DNA from: Flavobacteriales bacterium
Lineage (GTDB): Bacteria; Bacteroidota; Bacteroidia; Flavobacteriales_F; PHOS-HE28
Length of the DNA stretch: 64,000 nt
Direction of reading: 5' to 3'
Assembly (NCBI GenBank): GCA_016710685.1
Contig: JADJVC010000002.1
Location: 682,001-746,000 of the forward strand
Below are positions 52,163 through 59,575 of the stretch, in pieces. Position numbers and translations under genes: made by a program. Numbering within the stretch: the first letter of the stretch is position 1; every line of letters begins with the position of its first letter. The notes beneath the pieces are model-generated. The model saw only the letters and a list, made by a program, of their open reading frames with translations, had not been told where the DNA came from and searched no databases.

Positions 52163-53178
52163 TGCTTTTGCGTCCCGTCCACGGGCGCTCCGTTCACGTA
52201 AACCAATGTGGACACGAGGTTTCCCTTCTCATCGTATTCCTTCACCGGACCTTCCATCACATCGTTCTTATATGTGCCTTCGCGCTTTTTCGTTTGACCT
52301 TTCAGTTCGCGTTCCACGTCGGGTCTTTCTTCACCTTCCGGACCCAGTTTAAAAGGTGCATCCGTCCAAGTGCCGTTGCCATACCACTCCGTGAACGGTC
52401 CTTCGCGCTTGCCGCCTTTGTAAGTGGTCTCGCTCTTTTTTTGTTGATCATCCCAGTACTCCGTGAAGAGGCCGTTCTCGTATTTCTGTTTCACGAAGGT
52501 GCCTTGCGCGTAAAGAACCTGCATCTGCACGGAGCCGTCCTCGTTGTAGTACGTCCAGCCACCATCCCTGCTTCCGTTCACGTAATTGCCTTGGATTTCT
52601 TTGTTGCCCTTGGGGAAGAAGAATGTTTCGCTTCCCTCAGGAGCGCCCTTCACATACGTGGCTTGGTACTTCGGTTTGCCGTCGTTGTAAAACTGCTCCG
52701 CCTTTCCGTTTTCCTTTCCGTTTTTGAAATTCCGGCGTTCCGCAACTTTCCCATCGGTGTAGAAGGCGGTCATTTCGCCGTCCATCTTACCGGCATTCCA
52801 GTGTTCGGTGCTGCGGAGAATTCCCGCGTCATCGTAATAATTCCAAGTGCTGTCTTTTTCTTGGCCGAGATAGCGCCCTTCGGCCATCAGCTTGCCGTTG
52901 GGATGGAAGTGCTTACCGTGCGCGGCATTGGATCCGGCGTAATGGCTCACTTGGCTTTCCACCTTCCCGGTGGTGCTGTAATAGGTGAAGCTGCCCACGG
53001 GCTTATCGTCCTTGAATTGGCCAGTGTAGCGTAGTTGGGTGCTTTCGGCCCAAGTGCGTTGCCAAGGCCCTTGCTTATGGCCTAGGTCGTCTTTTTGGTT
53101 GATGGCACCGCCGGGCTGGGCCATGCAGAAGCTGGCCGTAACAAGGAAACTTAAAAGTGCGAACGAGCGAGTGGTCAT
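52159..53178 (-). CDS. MORN-type / YwqK-like repeat protein, exported
   Basis: A 339-aa protein with a signal peptide (ALLSFLVTASFCMAQ) and about ten MORN-variant repeats of the YwqK type, each with a Y/G-rich core such as NGKLMAEGRYLG, DGKVAERRNFKNGKENGK, NGSRDGGWTYYNEDG and YKGGKREGPFTEWYGNGTW. Proteins with such repeats are often labelled YwqK antitoxins, but this one is exported and no toxin is adjacent, so that name should not be taken literally. First gene of an operon with mnmA. Confidence 0.85.
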   Translation of the reverse strand: MTTRSFALLSFLVTASFCMAQPGGAINQKDDLGHKQGPWQRTWAESTQLRYTGQFKDDKPVGSFTYYSTTGKVESQVSHYAGSNAAHGKHFHPNGKLMAEGRYLGQEKDSTWNYYDDAGILRSTEHWNAGKMDGEMTAFYTDGKVAERRNFKNGKENGKAEQFYNDGKPKYQATYVKGAPEGSETFFFPKGNKEIQGNYVNGSRDGGWTYYNEDGSVQMQVLYAQGTFVKQKYENGLFTEYWDDQQKKSETTYKGGKREGPFTEWYGNGTWTDAPFKLGPEGEERPDVERELKGQTKKREGTYKNDVMEGPVKEYDEKGNLVSTLVYVNGAPVDGTQKQ

Positions 53179-53205
53179 GTTGAAATATGCGGGAATTCCG
53201 CCGCG

Positions 53206-53213
53206 CGAAGGTA
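53206..53213 (-). promoter_or_regulatory. -7 promoter box of the MORN-mnmA-lipoprotein operon
   Basis: TACCTTCG on the minus strand, 27 bases before the ATG at 53178. One mismatch to TAnnTTTG. Confidence 0.4.
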
Positions 53214-53283
53214 AGAACGGCGCAGGGGCGGACTTGGTGTGGGGGATCGTACTTCAAGATCCGCGCCAACAACTTGCGTGCTT

Positions 53284-53721
53284 TCACAATATCCGCCGCA
53301 AGTAGTTCACCTGTCCCAAATGGTAGTTGAGGTGCCCGTGCAGATGCAGCAGAAAGTAGCCGGTAGTGGTTTCCTCCGGCAATACCCGGATCGGGAACGG
53401 CTGGGTCAGTCGACTTTTATCCAATGCCACTAGGGTGTCATCCACGGCAGTAATGGTCTTTTTTAATTCCTCCAGAAGCTCCAGCTTAGGAATGCTCTTT
53501 GCGGCGAATTCACGCTCCCGATCCCGCGAATAGGCACTGCCGCCGAGCACTGCTCCTATGAAGTGCCTCAGGTTGCCGCAGATGTGGAGAGCCAAATTGC
53601 CGGCGCTGTTTGTAACGCTGCCTGTGGTTCGCCAAATGTCCTCTTCCGCCTTGAAAGCATCGATCTCATTGCACAATTTGTGCAGGTCGCGGGCAAACAG
53701 ACTACGGAGGTCAGTAAGCAT
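53284..53721 (-). CDS. DinB-family protein
   Basis: A 145-aa four-helix-bundle protein of the DinB/YfiT type. The probable metal-binding His residues are in LALHICGNLRHFIG, and in the C-terminal FLLHLHGHLNYHLGQVNYLRRIL. Related proteins are often thiol-dependent S-transferases. The ATG at 53721 gives a compact DinB domain; the longer frame to 53844 extends into a terminator hairpin. A TACCTTCA box is just upstream on its strand. Confidence 0.8.
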   Translation of the reverse strand: MLTDLRSLFARDLHKLCNEIDAFKAEEDIWRTTGSVTNSAGNLALHICGNLRHFIGAVLGGSAYSRDREREFAAKSIPKLELLEELKKTITAVDDTLVALDKSRLTQPFPIRVLPEETTTGYFLLHLHGHLNYHLGQVNYLRRIL

Positions 53722-53792
53722 GGGGGCGCTCTTTTCAACGCTGAAGGTAATCAAAAGCGGGAGCTTCGGGTCTGGGTCTGGTCCTGAAATGA

Positions 53793-53818
53793 AGAAAGCC
53801 CCAAAAGAGGGGCTTTCT
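53793..53818. terminator. Terminator hairpin next to a tRNA 3'-end fragment
   Basis: AGAAAGCCCC (53793-53802) pairs perfectly with GGGGCTTTCT (53809-53818). On the minus strand it directly follows the tRNA-like fragment at 53820-53833, as a terminator would follow a tRNA gene. Confidence 0.7.
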
Positions 53819-53819
53819 T

Positions 53820-53833
53820 GCGGTCCGGACGGT
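53820..53833 (-). repeat. Fragment matching the tRNA-Asp 3' end (13 bases)
   Basis: GCGGTCCGGACGG is identical to the first 13 bases from position 57960 at the tRNA-Asp 3' end, read on the plus strand. Beyond it the match is lost. It stands next to a terminator hairpin in the same orientation as the fragment at 53924. Confidence 0.5.
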
Positions 53834-53895
53834 CCTTCCCGCATCTACGCTTCACTTCGTGCGGGATAAACTTCTCGTCCCGTCGGGTTAAACGA

Positions 53896-53923
53896 AAAAA
53901 GCTCCCAAAAGAGGGAGCTTTTT
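53896..53923. terminator. Terminator hairpin at the left end of the tRNA-Asp element
   Basis: AAAAAGCTCCC (53896-53906) pairs perfectly with GGGAGCTTTTT (53913-53923). It has the same loop (AAAAGA) as the hairpin at 53793. On the minus strand it would follow the displaced tRNA-Asp 3' end, so it is probably the original tRNA terminator. Confidence 0.75.
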
Positions 53924-53945
53924 GCGGTCGGACGGGACCTGAACC
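53924..53945 (-). repeat. Left attachment repeat: displaced tRNA-Asp 3' end
   Basis: GCGGTCGGACGGGACCTGAACC repeats, in direct orientation, the plus-strand sequence starting at 57960 (GCGGTCCGGACGGGACTCGAACC) with one missing C and a small change near the end. It covers the acceptor and T-arm of tRNA-Asp, the usual crossover site of tRNA-targeted integrases. Confidence 0.6.
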
Positions 53946-54474
53946 ATTCTTATCCCCCTTTGTCGAATTGTGGTTTGCCTACGCGCCAACGGTGGGATTC
54001 GCAGAAGGCTGAATAAAGACGAAACGGGGAAAGGAACGACAACGGACCGACAACCGACTATATTCCCCGTTATACCTAGCATCACACACGGCACGGATCG
54101 AACCTGCGGACCCCCCAGCCCGGGGGCCGGCTGGGGTGTCGTTGCGGGGGCGGACCGGTGGGGCGGCCCTGAACAACGGGGCGTTCCCCGCGTCCTGTCA
54201 ACCAAAGTGAACGACTACCTGGAGTTGCAGGATGGTTCCAGTCTACAGCAGCCGTTCACGAAAACGGTTGCGGGGTCGACGGAACAAGGCAAGGCCGAGG
54301 TCATACGGCGGCCGGCGACAAATGCCTCGGGGGACGGCTCGGAACCCACCCGACGCGCTCGATAAGGCGATAACGGGACACACAAGGCAATCGTTTCGGG
54401 TCTACATCCGCTAAAGCGCGGCGCCGGGGCCGTGGGGGCCCGGGCGGGGCAGCGAGTTGGGGAGGGGGGACAAA
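53946..54474. other. Left part of the element without a supported gene
   Basis: No frame here has coding character that I trust. It contains a strong GC hairpin: CCCCAGCC (54113-54120) with GGCTGGGG (54129-54136). Just before it, ATCGAACCTGCGG at 54098-54110 resembles another tRNA T-arm in reverse complement. Confidence 0.4.
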
Positions 54475-54633
54475 ATGCCCTCTAGTGAGGTTGGCCCTTG
54501 GCTATCGGAGGAATTAAACCACACACTATCGGTCTGCACATATTCTGCACTGTGCAACGGGGTGCCAATACAAACTGCAATCGAGCAGAATTTCAAGATC
54601 CAATGGATTCAAACGCTTGAGGATAGGCTATAA
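54475..54633 (+). CDS. Candidate 52-aa protein in the element
   Basis: ATG at 54475 opens a 52-codon frame ending at TAA 54631-54633. The product starts MPSSEVGPWLSEELNHTL and ends IEQNFKIQWIQTLEDRL, with a balanced composition and a likely amphipathic C-terminal helix, unlike the surrounding noise frames. The segment is visibly more AT-rich than the flanking DNA. No family is recognised. Confidence 0.35.
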   Translation: MPSSEVGPWLSEELNHTLSVCTYSALCNGVPIQTAIEQNFKIQWIQTLEDRL

Positions 54634-55024
54634 ACCGGAATCACCTAGTCAGCCGCTCAACCGCCTAGAGTGGAATTGCTCAACCGCCGTCTACGTTCAT
54701 ATCGTGAAGGAACTACTTAATAGAGGGTACCTCTTTCTGCGGGAAGACGCCAGGATGCGGCATATCCGACTGTTCGCGGCTTCACAGTCGATTACCGTTT
54801 CCGGTCGAGACGGTACGGAATTATCCCCGGACGAACGGCGATTCATGGTCGGCCTGGCAAGGCAAAGGCAAGACGACGTTACCAGGGGCAGAGGACATGA
54901 AAGCGTTTCAACGTTGGGTCCGATTACCTCGACCCTAGGCATGGGTTCGTTTGCGTCAGGTTCGCCAACAATGGCAACCCAAACGCAAATGGAACAGGTA
55001 TTTTCTCACAGGTCCCGTCGCTGA
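54617..55024 (+). CDS. Candidate element protein, unknown function
   Basis: A 135-aa open frame from a TTG at 54617. The middle part (STAVYVHIVKELLNRGYLFL, then MRHIRLFAASQSITVSGRDG and LSPDERRFMVGLARQRQ) has clear coding character with helix-strand alternation. The ends do not, so the true gene is probably shorter. It stops just after the proposed start of the HTH protein, in another frame. No family is recognised. Confidence 0.4.
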   Translation: MRIGYKPESPSQPLNRLEWNCSTAVYVHIVKELLNRGYLFLREDARMRHIRLFAASQSITVSGRDGTELSPDERRFMVGLARQRQDDVTRGRGHESVSTLGPITSTLGMGSFASGSPTMATQTQMEQVFSHRSRR

Positions 55025-55283
55025 CCTACAGGGCTACATCGCCCAAACGATCCAACGTGAATTATCGGTCATCCTGAAGGCGGACCCCGCCCCGGATCCC
55101 GATGAACTGGTCACCCGCAAACAGGCCGCGCAATACTTGGGGTTGTCGTTGCCGACGTTGCATGAGTACACCATGCGCGGACTGGTGACGGCCTATCGGC
55201 TGGGGTCGAGGGTGCGCTATCGGAAAGGCGATCTACTGAACTGCCTGCTGAAGGTTCAGACCGTGAAACACCGCGCCGCCTAA
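54951..55283 (+). CDS. Excisionase-type helix-turn-helix protein
   Basis: A 110-aa protein. The C-terminal half is an excisionase/MerR-like DNA-binding domain: LVTRKQAAQYLGLSLPTLHE, then YTMRGLVTAYRLGSRVRYRK and DLLNCL. Such proteins direct excision or regulate element genes. The first ~18 residues are Arg/Gln-rich and look non-native: an ATG at 54989, one frame over, would give MEQVFLTGPVADLQGYIAQ if one T were removed from the run 55001-55004. The stop overlaps the next start (TAATG). Confidence 0.75.
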   Translation: MRQVRQQWQPKRKWNRYFLTGPVADLQGYIAQTIQRELSVILKADPAPDPDELVTRKQAAQYLGLSLPTLHEYTMRGLVTAYRLGSRVRYRKGDLLNCLLKVQTVKHRAA

Positions 55284-55645
55284 TGGATACCCCTGCATTC
55301 GCCAAACACCACCGCATCACCTTCGACCTCGACATTGATTCGGGCTGGTACATCCGCAGACCCGCCCCGATCCACTTCGCCAAGTTGCCGGGGAAACTGA
55401 AGGTCGAGCAGACACAGATCGAACGGTTCAGGAACCAAGGGGCTGAAACGATCATCACCGGACCAATGAGGGACAAACGGCGCACGTTCTATACTGGTCT
55501 GCGACAACTACCTGTCGAGGGTTGCTATGTGGGCAACGACTACGAACAGCGCAACGGGAAGGTCCTCGTTGGTCCTGTTCCAGTTCAGCGCGGATCATTC
55601 GAACTGACCTTTCTATTTCAACGGGTACTACAAGGCGGCATCTGA
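55283..55645 (+). CDS. Element protein, unknown; C-terminus probably frameshifted
   Basis: A 120-aa frame overlapping the HTH gene stop. Residues 1-95 read well (HHRITFDLDIDSGWYIRRPA, KRRTFYTGLRQLPVEGCYVG, NDYEQRNGK). After that the coding signal moves to another frame, which reads LVLFQFSADHSN and then YFNGYYKAASEDRSRYRVIL, interrupted by one TGA. The original protein was therefore probably longer. No family is recognised. Confidence 0.5.
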   Translation: MDTPAFAKHHRITFDLDIDSGWYIRRPAPIHFAKLPGKLKVEQTQIERFRNQGAETIITGPMRDKRRTFYTGLRQLPVEGCYVGNDYEQRNGKVLVGPVPVQRGSFELTFLFQRVLQGGI

Positions 55646-55686
55646 AGACCGCAGCCGTTACCGTGTTATTCTTTCAGGACCAGCAC

Positions 55687-55708
55687 CAGGGGCGCGTGAC
55701 GGCCCCTG
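55687..55708. terminator. Hairpin downstream of the element HTH operon
   Basis: CAGGGGC and GCCCCTG form a 7-bp stem with an 8-base loop. No T-run follows, so termination is only possible. Confidence 0.3.
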
Positions 55709-55878
55709 CCCTGTTATCGCCTTTACACAGGCATCACCCTGCAATGACGACTACGCGAGTTACTACACCTGCGAGGTAGGGCGCGCCTTTGGATCACCCT
55801 TACTGTCGTTCAGCGACCAGTGAATGAGGATACCGGGGAACTGTTGGGACCGATGCACGATGCGCGGAATATGGCCGC

Positions 55879-56031
55879 ATGACCTTACCATTACCCCAGC
55901 GGACGTACCACGATGCGGATCGTTCCACAAACCGCGCACGGGGCAACTGGGACGAATACACGTTCACGCAATTCCTGGAGACTGTAGATGAACTATGCAG
56001 AACCTTCGACCTCGACCCCCATACACGATAA
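55879..56031 (+). pseudogene. N-terminal fragment of the following element gene
   Basis: A 50-codon frame (MTLPLPQRTYHDADRSTNRA, then RGNWDEYTFTQFLETVDELC) ending in TAA. Its coding character is strong from NRARGNW onward. Just upstream, a different frame reads HDLTITPADVP. It runs into the 289-aa frame with a 44-base overlap and in a different phase, so the pieces look like the remains of one longer gene with frameshifts and an internal deletion. Confidence 0.45.
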
Positions 56032-56857
56032 AGGATGCCAGTACGGCCTACCCTTCGACCTGCTGCGGGATGAAGTGAAGTTCACCAAGGCCGCGCCTTT
56101 GCATCGCATGGGAATCTATACGTTGAACGACCTACTGAACCCCGGCGCATGGAGACAACTACAGGCCCGCATCTTGGGCATATACGATGAACTGTTCATC
56201 CTCGAACCGTCGATCACCAAGGCCCCATTGACACCTTCGCAGCGCACGTTCACCACCGTAGCCACCGCACCGGGTTACTGGCAAGGGCTGACCAAGGGAC
56301 AACGATACAAGGCCCGCGCGCGCTATGCCGACATCGTGGAACAGTTCGCCAGTAGCAACCTGAAGGGCGAACTACGCGAGGAGCTGGTCGGCAAGTTGAA
56401 CGACCTGCTGAACGATGCCGAAACCACTGTCGAAAAGGGTGACCCTTTCACCAATATCCTAGGGCCTACGATCCAAGGTAAAGGGGGACCCTTTCACGGT
56501 TCAGTTAATGTGGGAACTGGTCACCCTACGGACACCGGGAACGATGGACCGGTCACCGCCCCTTGTACTGTTAAAGAAACAAGGGATAACAAAGGCGAAA
56601 CAAAGGTGGAGGCCCGGTTTTGCCTGACCTGCGGTCATGACATTAGCGACCAGCGGAAAGGATCACGCTACTGTTCAGAGAGCCGGTACGGCAAGGCCGC
56701 TAAACAGTGCCGGAACGCAGGTAGCAACCCTCGGAACAATCGTCTGCGATCCTTGGAACTGATCGAGCGTGACCCGCTACTGTTCGACCATCGGCCATAC
56801 ATCGCCGCGTACGTCGCTGAATCACCACGCATCACAATCTATAATAGAACAAAGTAG
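55988..56857 (+). CDS. Element protein with C-terminal Cys cluster, probably N-terminally truncated
   Basis: A 289-aa frame. From residue ~13 it reads HDKGCQYGLPFDLLRDEVKF, then a helical region (MGIYTLNDLLNPGAWRQLQA), suggesting a DNA-replication or recombination type protein; I cannot name the family. The C-terminus has a zinc-ribbon-like set CLTCGHDISDQRKGSRYCS with a later CRNAGSNPRNN and a final DPLLFDHRPY. The first dozen residues are not convincing and the real N-terminus probably lay in the frame of the fragment at 55879. Confidence 0.55.
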   Translation: MNYAEPSTSTPIHDKGCQYGLPFDLLRDEVKFTKAAPLHRMGIYTLNDLLNPGAWRQLQARILGIYDELFILEPSITKAPLTPSQRTFTTVATAPGYWQGLTKGQRYKARARYADIVEQFASSNLKGELREELVGKLNDLLNDAETTVEKGDPFTNILGPTIQGKGGPFHGSVNVGTGHPTDTGNDGPVTAPCTVKETRDNKGETKVEARFCLTCGHDISDQRKGSRYCSESRYGKAAKQCRNAGSNPRNNRLRSLELIERDPLLFDHRPYIAAYVAESPRITIYNRTK

Positions 56858-56860
56858 ACC

Positions 56861-57226
56861 ATGGCACGAGGAAGAAAAACAGGCGGTCGGCAATTTGGCA
56901 CCCCGAACAAGGCCACGTCTACACTAACGGAACAGGTCGAACAGGCCACAGGCGGTGAACCTATCCCTGTGCTATTGGCACGCATCGGGGCGAAGGCCAT
57001 GAAGGATCGGGATTACCAGACCGCTATCAACGCATTGAGCAAGGCCGCTGCATACGTCTATCCACGGCTGCAATCAATTACCACCCCGGATACTCCCAAC
57101 GTTCTACTCCCGCACTTAGTGGTGAATGCGGACGGGATGGCGAAGGTTCCCGAAAATTGGCCGGGACCAGTTATTCGGTTCGCAATGCGTAGCCCGCAGG
57201 ATCCGCCGTCTACTATACTGGTTTGA
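56861..57226 (+). CDS. Small DNA-binding-like protein (terminase-small-subunit-like start)
   Basis: A 121-aa protein beginning MARGRKTGGRQFGTPNKATS, a basic Gly-rich motif shared by phage terminase small subunits and DUF5681-type proteins, followed by helices (VPVLLARIGAKAM-like, YQTAINALSKAAAYVYPRLQ). It starts 3 bases after the 289-aa gene. The last ~40 residues look less ordered. A packaging or DNA-binding role is only suggested. Confidence 0.55.
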   Translation: MARGRKTGGRQFGTPNKATSTLTEQVEQATGGEPIPVLLARIGAKAMKDRDYQTAINALSKAAAYVYPRLQSITTPDTPNVLLPHLVVNADGMAKVPENWPGPVIRFAMRSPQDPPSTILV

Positions 57227-57960
57227 AGTAGGATTCACCCGGCCCGTATCCAGACCGTATTTATCGGCTATTAACGGGACGACTATGCGATCACGGCCCC
57301 GGAACATGCAGAGGTTTCCCGTCACATCGCGCACGTAAGGCGCACGCACACGCAAGGCCATGCAGACGGGGTTTCCGAAACCATCGCGCGCGTAACGGGA
57401 CCCCGTGTTCACCTTGTTTCCGCCTTGTTACACCGTGTTTTCACCGTTATAACAGCGGAATAACAGCGGTGAAAACAGACGAACTACTGCGCCAGAGAAA
57501 GGCCCTGTTTGCGTTTAGCGTCCTTTTTCCTTGCGCCAACGTTCAGGGGGATTGTAACCGCTGCAACGGTCCCGCAAAAGATCAACACAGGCGCGGCCAG
57601 TTCATTCTGGTTCCAGCTCGTGGAGGTCATGAAATTCCCCGCGATCAACATCCCGAATGTCATGATTCAGCAGGTGCAACTAAGTCGTCTGGTTGAACGC
57701 CTTGATCTCATTCGGATGATACACATCTGGGGCCGGTGGAAGATCTTGCCATGCCCTCTAATGCACACATCAACAATGCTATGACTAGGAATCTCTGGGA
57801 CGAAACTATGCATCGCTGTGTTCCCATCTTGTATTGTGTCAAATCTCAATAACAGGCGAGGAACAGGTGGCAATCGCCACAAACCGACAACCCAGTGACA
57901 ACGCTACAACGAGGATCGCCGGAACCCTTTGCTATTGCTAGGATTGCGGCGAAACTTATG
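57227..57960. other. Right part of the element without a supported gene
   Basis: Open frames exist (for example 57509-57784, with MKFPAINIPNVMIQ) but none has convincing start and composition. No integrase signature is seen in any frame. The block runs directly into the tRNA-Asp 3' end. Confidence 0.4.
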
Positions 57961-58034
57961 CGGTCCGGACGGGACTCGAACCCGCGACCTCCGCCGTGAC
58001 AGGGCGGCATTCTAACCAGCTGAACTACCGAACC
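57961..58034 (-). tRNA. tRNA-Asp(GTC)
   Basis: A 74-base cloverleaf on the minus strand. Acceptor GGTTCGG pairs with CCGGACC (one T-G), discriminator G at 57961. D-arm AGTTCAGCTGGTTAGAAT, anticodon stem CCGCC / GGCGG around the loop containing GTC, T-arm GCGGGTTCGAGTCCCG. CCA is not encoded. Its 3' end is the insertion site of the element to the left. Confidence 0.95.
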
Positions 58035-58165
58035 GTTTTGCTTCAACTTTCGCCGAAGCGGCTGCAAATGTAATCCGTTCGGTGGATCCCGCAAGCTGTG
58101 GTTTTTCGGAAGCTGGAAAATGAAGTGGCACGAGTGCGCTACATCAGCCTGAGTCCCCCGTCTAC

Positions 58166-58182
58166 CCTGACAACTGACAACT
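58166..58182. repeat. Single CTGACAACTGACAACT word run
   Basis: CCTGACAACTGACAACT stands next to the DUF58 stop. The same words form the arms of the palindromes at 44957 and 61098, so this is a half-element. Confidence 0.5.
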
Positions 58183-59110
58183 AATACAGTCGGCTCCGCT
58201 TAATCAAAAATTGCAACAGCACATTTTCAAACCCCGCATTGATGTCCGCCTCCACCAGCTCAATGCGGTATTGGCCGCATTTCAACTTCAGCTCGTGCCA
58301 AAAGGCGTTCATGGCGGTTTTGTAGGCGGTGCGCACTTCGGCGGCGTGGGCCTTCACTTGTTCGCCGCTTTCCAGGTCCACGAAGGTGTACGGGCGGTCT
58401 TCCAAAGCGAGTTCCAGCTCGTGCTTGCGGTCCACCACGTGGAAGAGGATCACATCATGCTTGTTGTAGCGCAGGTGCTGCATGGCGTCGAAAAGCTCCT
58501 CACGGCGGGCGCTGTTGTCCATCATGTCGCTGAAGAGCACCACGAGCGAGCGGCGGTGGGTGCGGCGGGCAATGTCGTGCAGGGCTTCCACCGCGCTGGT
58601 GCCTTGCTCGCGTGCGGGTGCTTCAGTGCTTAGCAGGCCGTCCAACTGGGCCATGAGGTGGCGCAGGTGTACGGCATTGCTGCGGGCCTGTTCCGTAAGC
58701 AGCACGTGGTCGGAGAAAACAGTGAGCCCCACGGCATCGCGCTGTTTGCGCAGCAGCGCTATCAACGCAGCGCTGGCGTAGGTGGCGAATTCAATTTTAT
58801 TGAACTGCTTCGGTGCTTTTTCCGAAGTGGCCGGGTAGTACATGCTGCTGCTGGCATCGATCACCAATTGGCAACGCAGGTTCGTTTCTTCCTCGTAGCG
58901 TTTCACGAACAGCTTGTCGGTGCGCGCGAAGAGCTTCCAATCAATATGGCGCGTGCTTTCGCCGGGATTGTAAGCGCGGTGCTCCGCAAATTCCACACTG
59001 AAGCCATGGAACGGGCTTTTGTGCAGGCCGGCAAGAAATCCTTCCACCACTTGGCGGGCATGGAATTCCAACTGGCTAAGGGCTTGAATATGGTGTTGGT
59101 CTATCGGCAT
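58181..59110 (-). CDS. DUF58 domain protein (MoxR-associated, vWA-like)
   Basis: A 309-aa soluble protein. The DUF58 signature FAEHRAYNPGESTRHIDWKLFARTDK, with its RxYxxGD/E-like core, lies near residues 42-68. A vWA-like domain follows with the MIDAS-type stretch LVIDASSSM and LVVLFSDMMD. Such proteins usually pair with MoxR ATPases and BatA/BatB, none of which is in this window. The start at 59110 is the only good ATG. The C-terminus is complete (FLIKRSRLY). Confidence 0.9.
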   Translation of the reverse strand: MPIDQHHIQALSQLEFHARQVVEGFLAGLHKSPFHGFSVEFAEHRAYNPGESTRHIDWKLFARTDKLFVKRYEEETNLRCQLVIDASSSMYYPATSEKAPKQFNKIEFATYASAALIALLRKQRDAVGLTVFSDHVLLTEQARSNAVHLRHLMAQLDGLLSTEAPAREQGTSAVEALHDIARRTHRRSLVVLFSDMMDNSARREELFDAMQHLRYNKHDVILFHVVDRKHELELALEDRPYTFVDLESGEQVKAHAAEVRTAYKTAMNAFWHELKLKCGQYRIELVEADINAGFENVLLQFLIKRSRLY

Positions 59111-59159
59111 CGAAGGGGCAAAGGTCGGGTATGTGGTTGAAGCTGCAAGCCTTTAGCCA

Positions 59160-59191
59160 CAAGCCACAAGCTTGGTCGAGCTTGTGGCTTG
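59160..59191. repeat. Palindrome of AAGCCACAAGCC words
   Basis: CAAGCCACAAGCT (59160-59172) is a perfect inverted repeat with AGCTTGTGGCTTG (59179-59191) around 6 bases. Further AGCC and GCTTG words flank it on both sides. It sits between divergent genes. Confidence 0.65.
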
Positions 59192-59229
59192 AAGCTTGCA
59201 ACTTGGGGCTTGAACAAGTCTGATGCATC

Positions 59230-59237
59230 TACCTTCG
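59230..59237 (+). promoter_or_regulatory. Promoter (TTG-N17-TACCTTCG)
   Basis: TTG at 59210-59212, 17 bases, then TACCTTCG at 59230-59237, and the ATG of the 79-aa gene 23 bases later. Confidence 0.45.
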
Positions 59238-59260
59238 TTCCTCACCAAAATGCTTATACC

Positions 59261-59500
59261 ATGTCGAATCAACGTTTTCCTCAAGTACGCTTGACCCATC
59301 CCAAAGGCCCCTCGGATCACGTGGATTCCGGTGCCGGCCTGGACTTTTATCTGGACAATGATACCGTGGTCCGCGTAGGTCTCCTTGAACGGCCGGAACA
59401 CGGCGATTGGGTAGTGCAGGTGGAAGGCGCGAACGGCACGTCGATCACCGTGGAACCTGGTGAGGGCAAGGCTTTTGTGGCGGGGAGAGCAAGGGAGTGA
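59261..59500 (+). CDS. 79-aa protein, unknown function
   Basis: A small soluble protein, rich in strands (GLDFYLDNDTVVRVGLLERP, GDWVVQVEG, TSITVEPGEG), probably one beta-barrel-like or SH3-like domain. No signal peptide. The ATG at 59261 follows a well-spaced promoter; the longer frame to 59189 runs into the palindrome. No family is recognised. Confidence 0.6.
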   Translation: MSNQRFPQVRLTHPKGPSDHVDSGAGLDFYLDNDTVVRVGLLERPEHGDWVVQVEGANGTSITVEPGEGKAFVAGRARE

Positions 59501-59575
59501 AGGAAAAACCCAGAAGCAGCGAATGGAAACTGACCAACGTCCATTGATTACATTCGAGAACCCAAACCTGCGGAA

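Larger units (their letters stand above)
53925..57960. mobile_element. Integrase-less element inserted at tRNA-Asp(GTC)
   Basis: About 4 kb lies between the tRNA-3'-end repeat at 53924-53945 and the intact tRNA-Asp at 57961-58034. Inside are small ORFs unlike the host genes: an excisionase-type HTH protein, a protein with a C-terminal Cys cluster, a short protein with a GGRQFGTPNKAT start, and several fragments in changing frames. No recognisable integrase, relaxase or capsid gene is present. I read it as a degraded or satellite-type integrative element whose recombinase is missing or supplied in trans. Confidence 0.6.

Noticed and set aside
52159..53178. Toxin-antitoxin pair suggested by YwqK-like repeats
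   Set aside because: The protein is exported and sits in an operon with mnmA; no toxin gene is adjacent.
53970..54365. 131-codon frame at the left end of the element
   Set aside because: Random-like composition, crosses the GC hairpin, and no plausible start or family.
58181..59110. Complete MoxR/Bat operon
   Set aside because: Only the DUF58 protein is present; no MoxR ATPase or BatA/B gene lies in the window.
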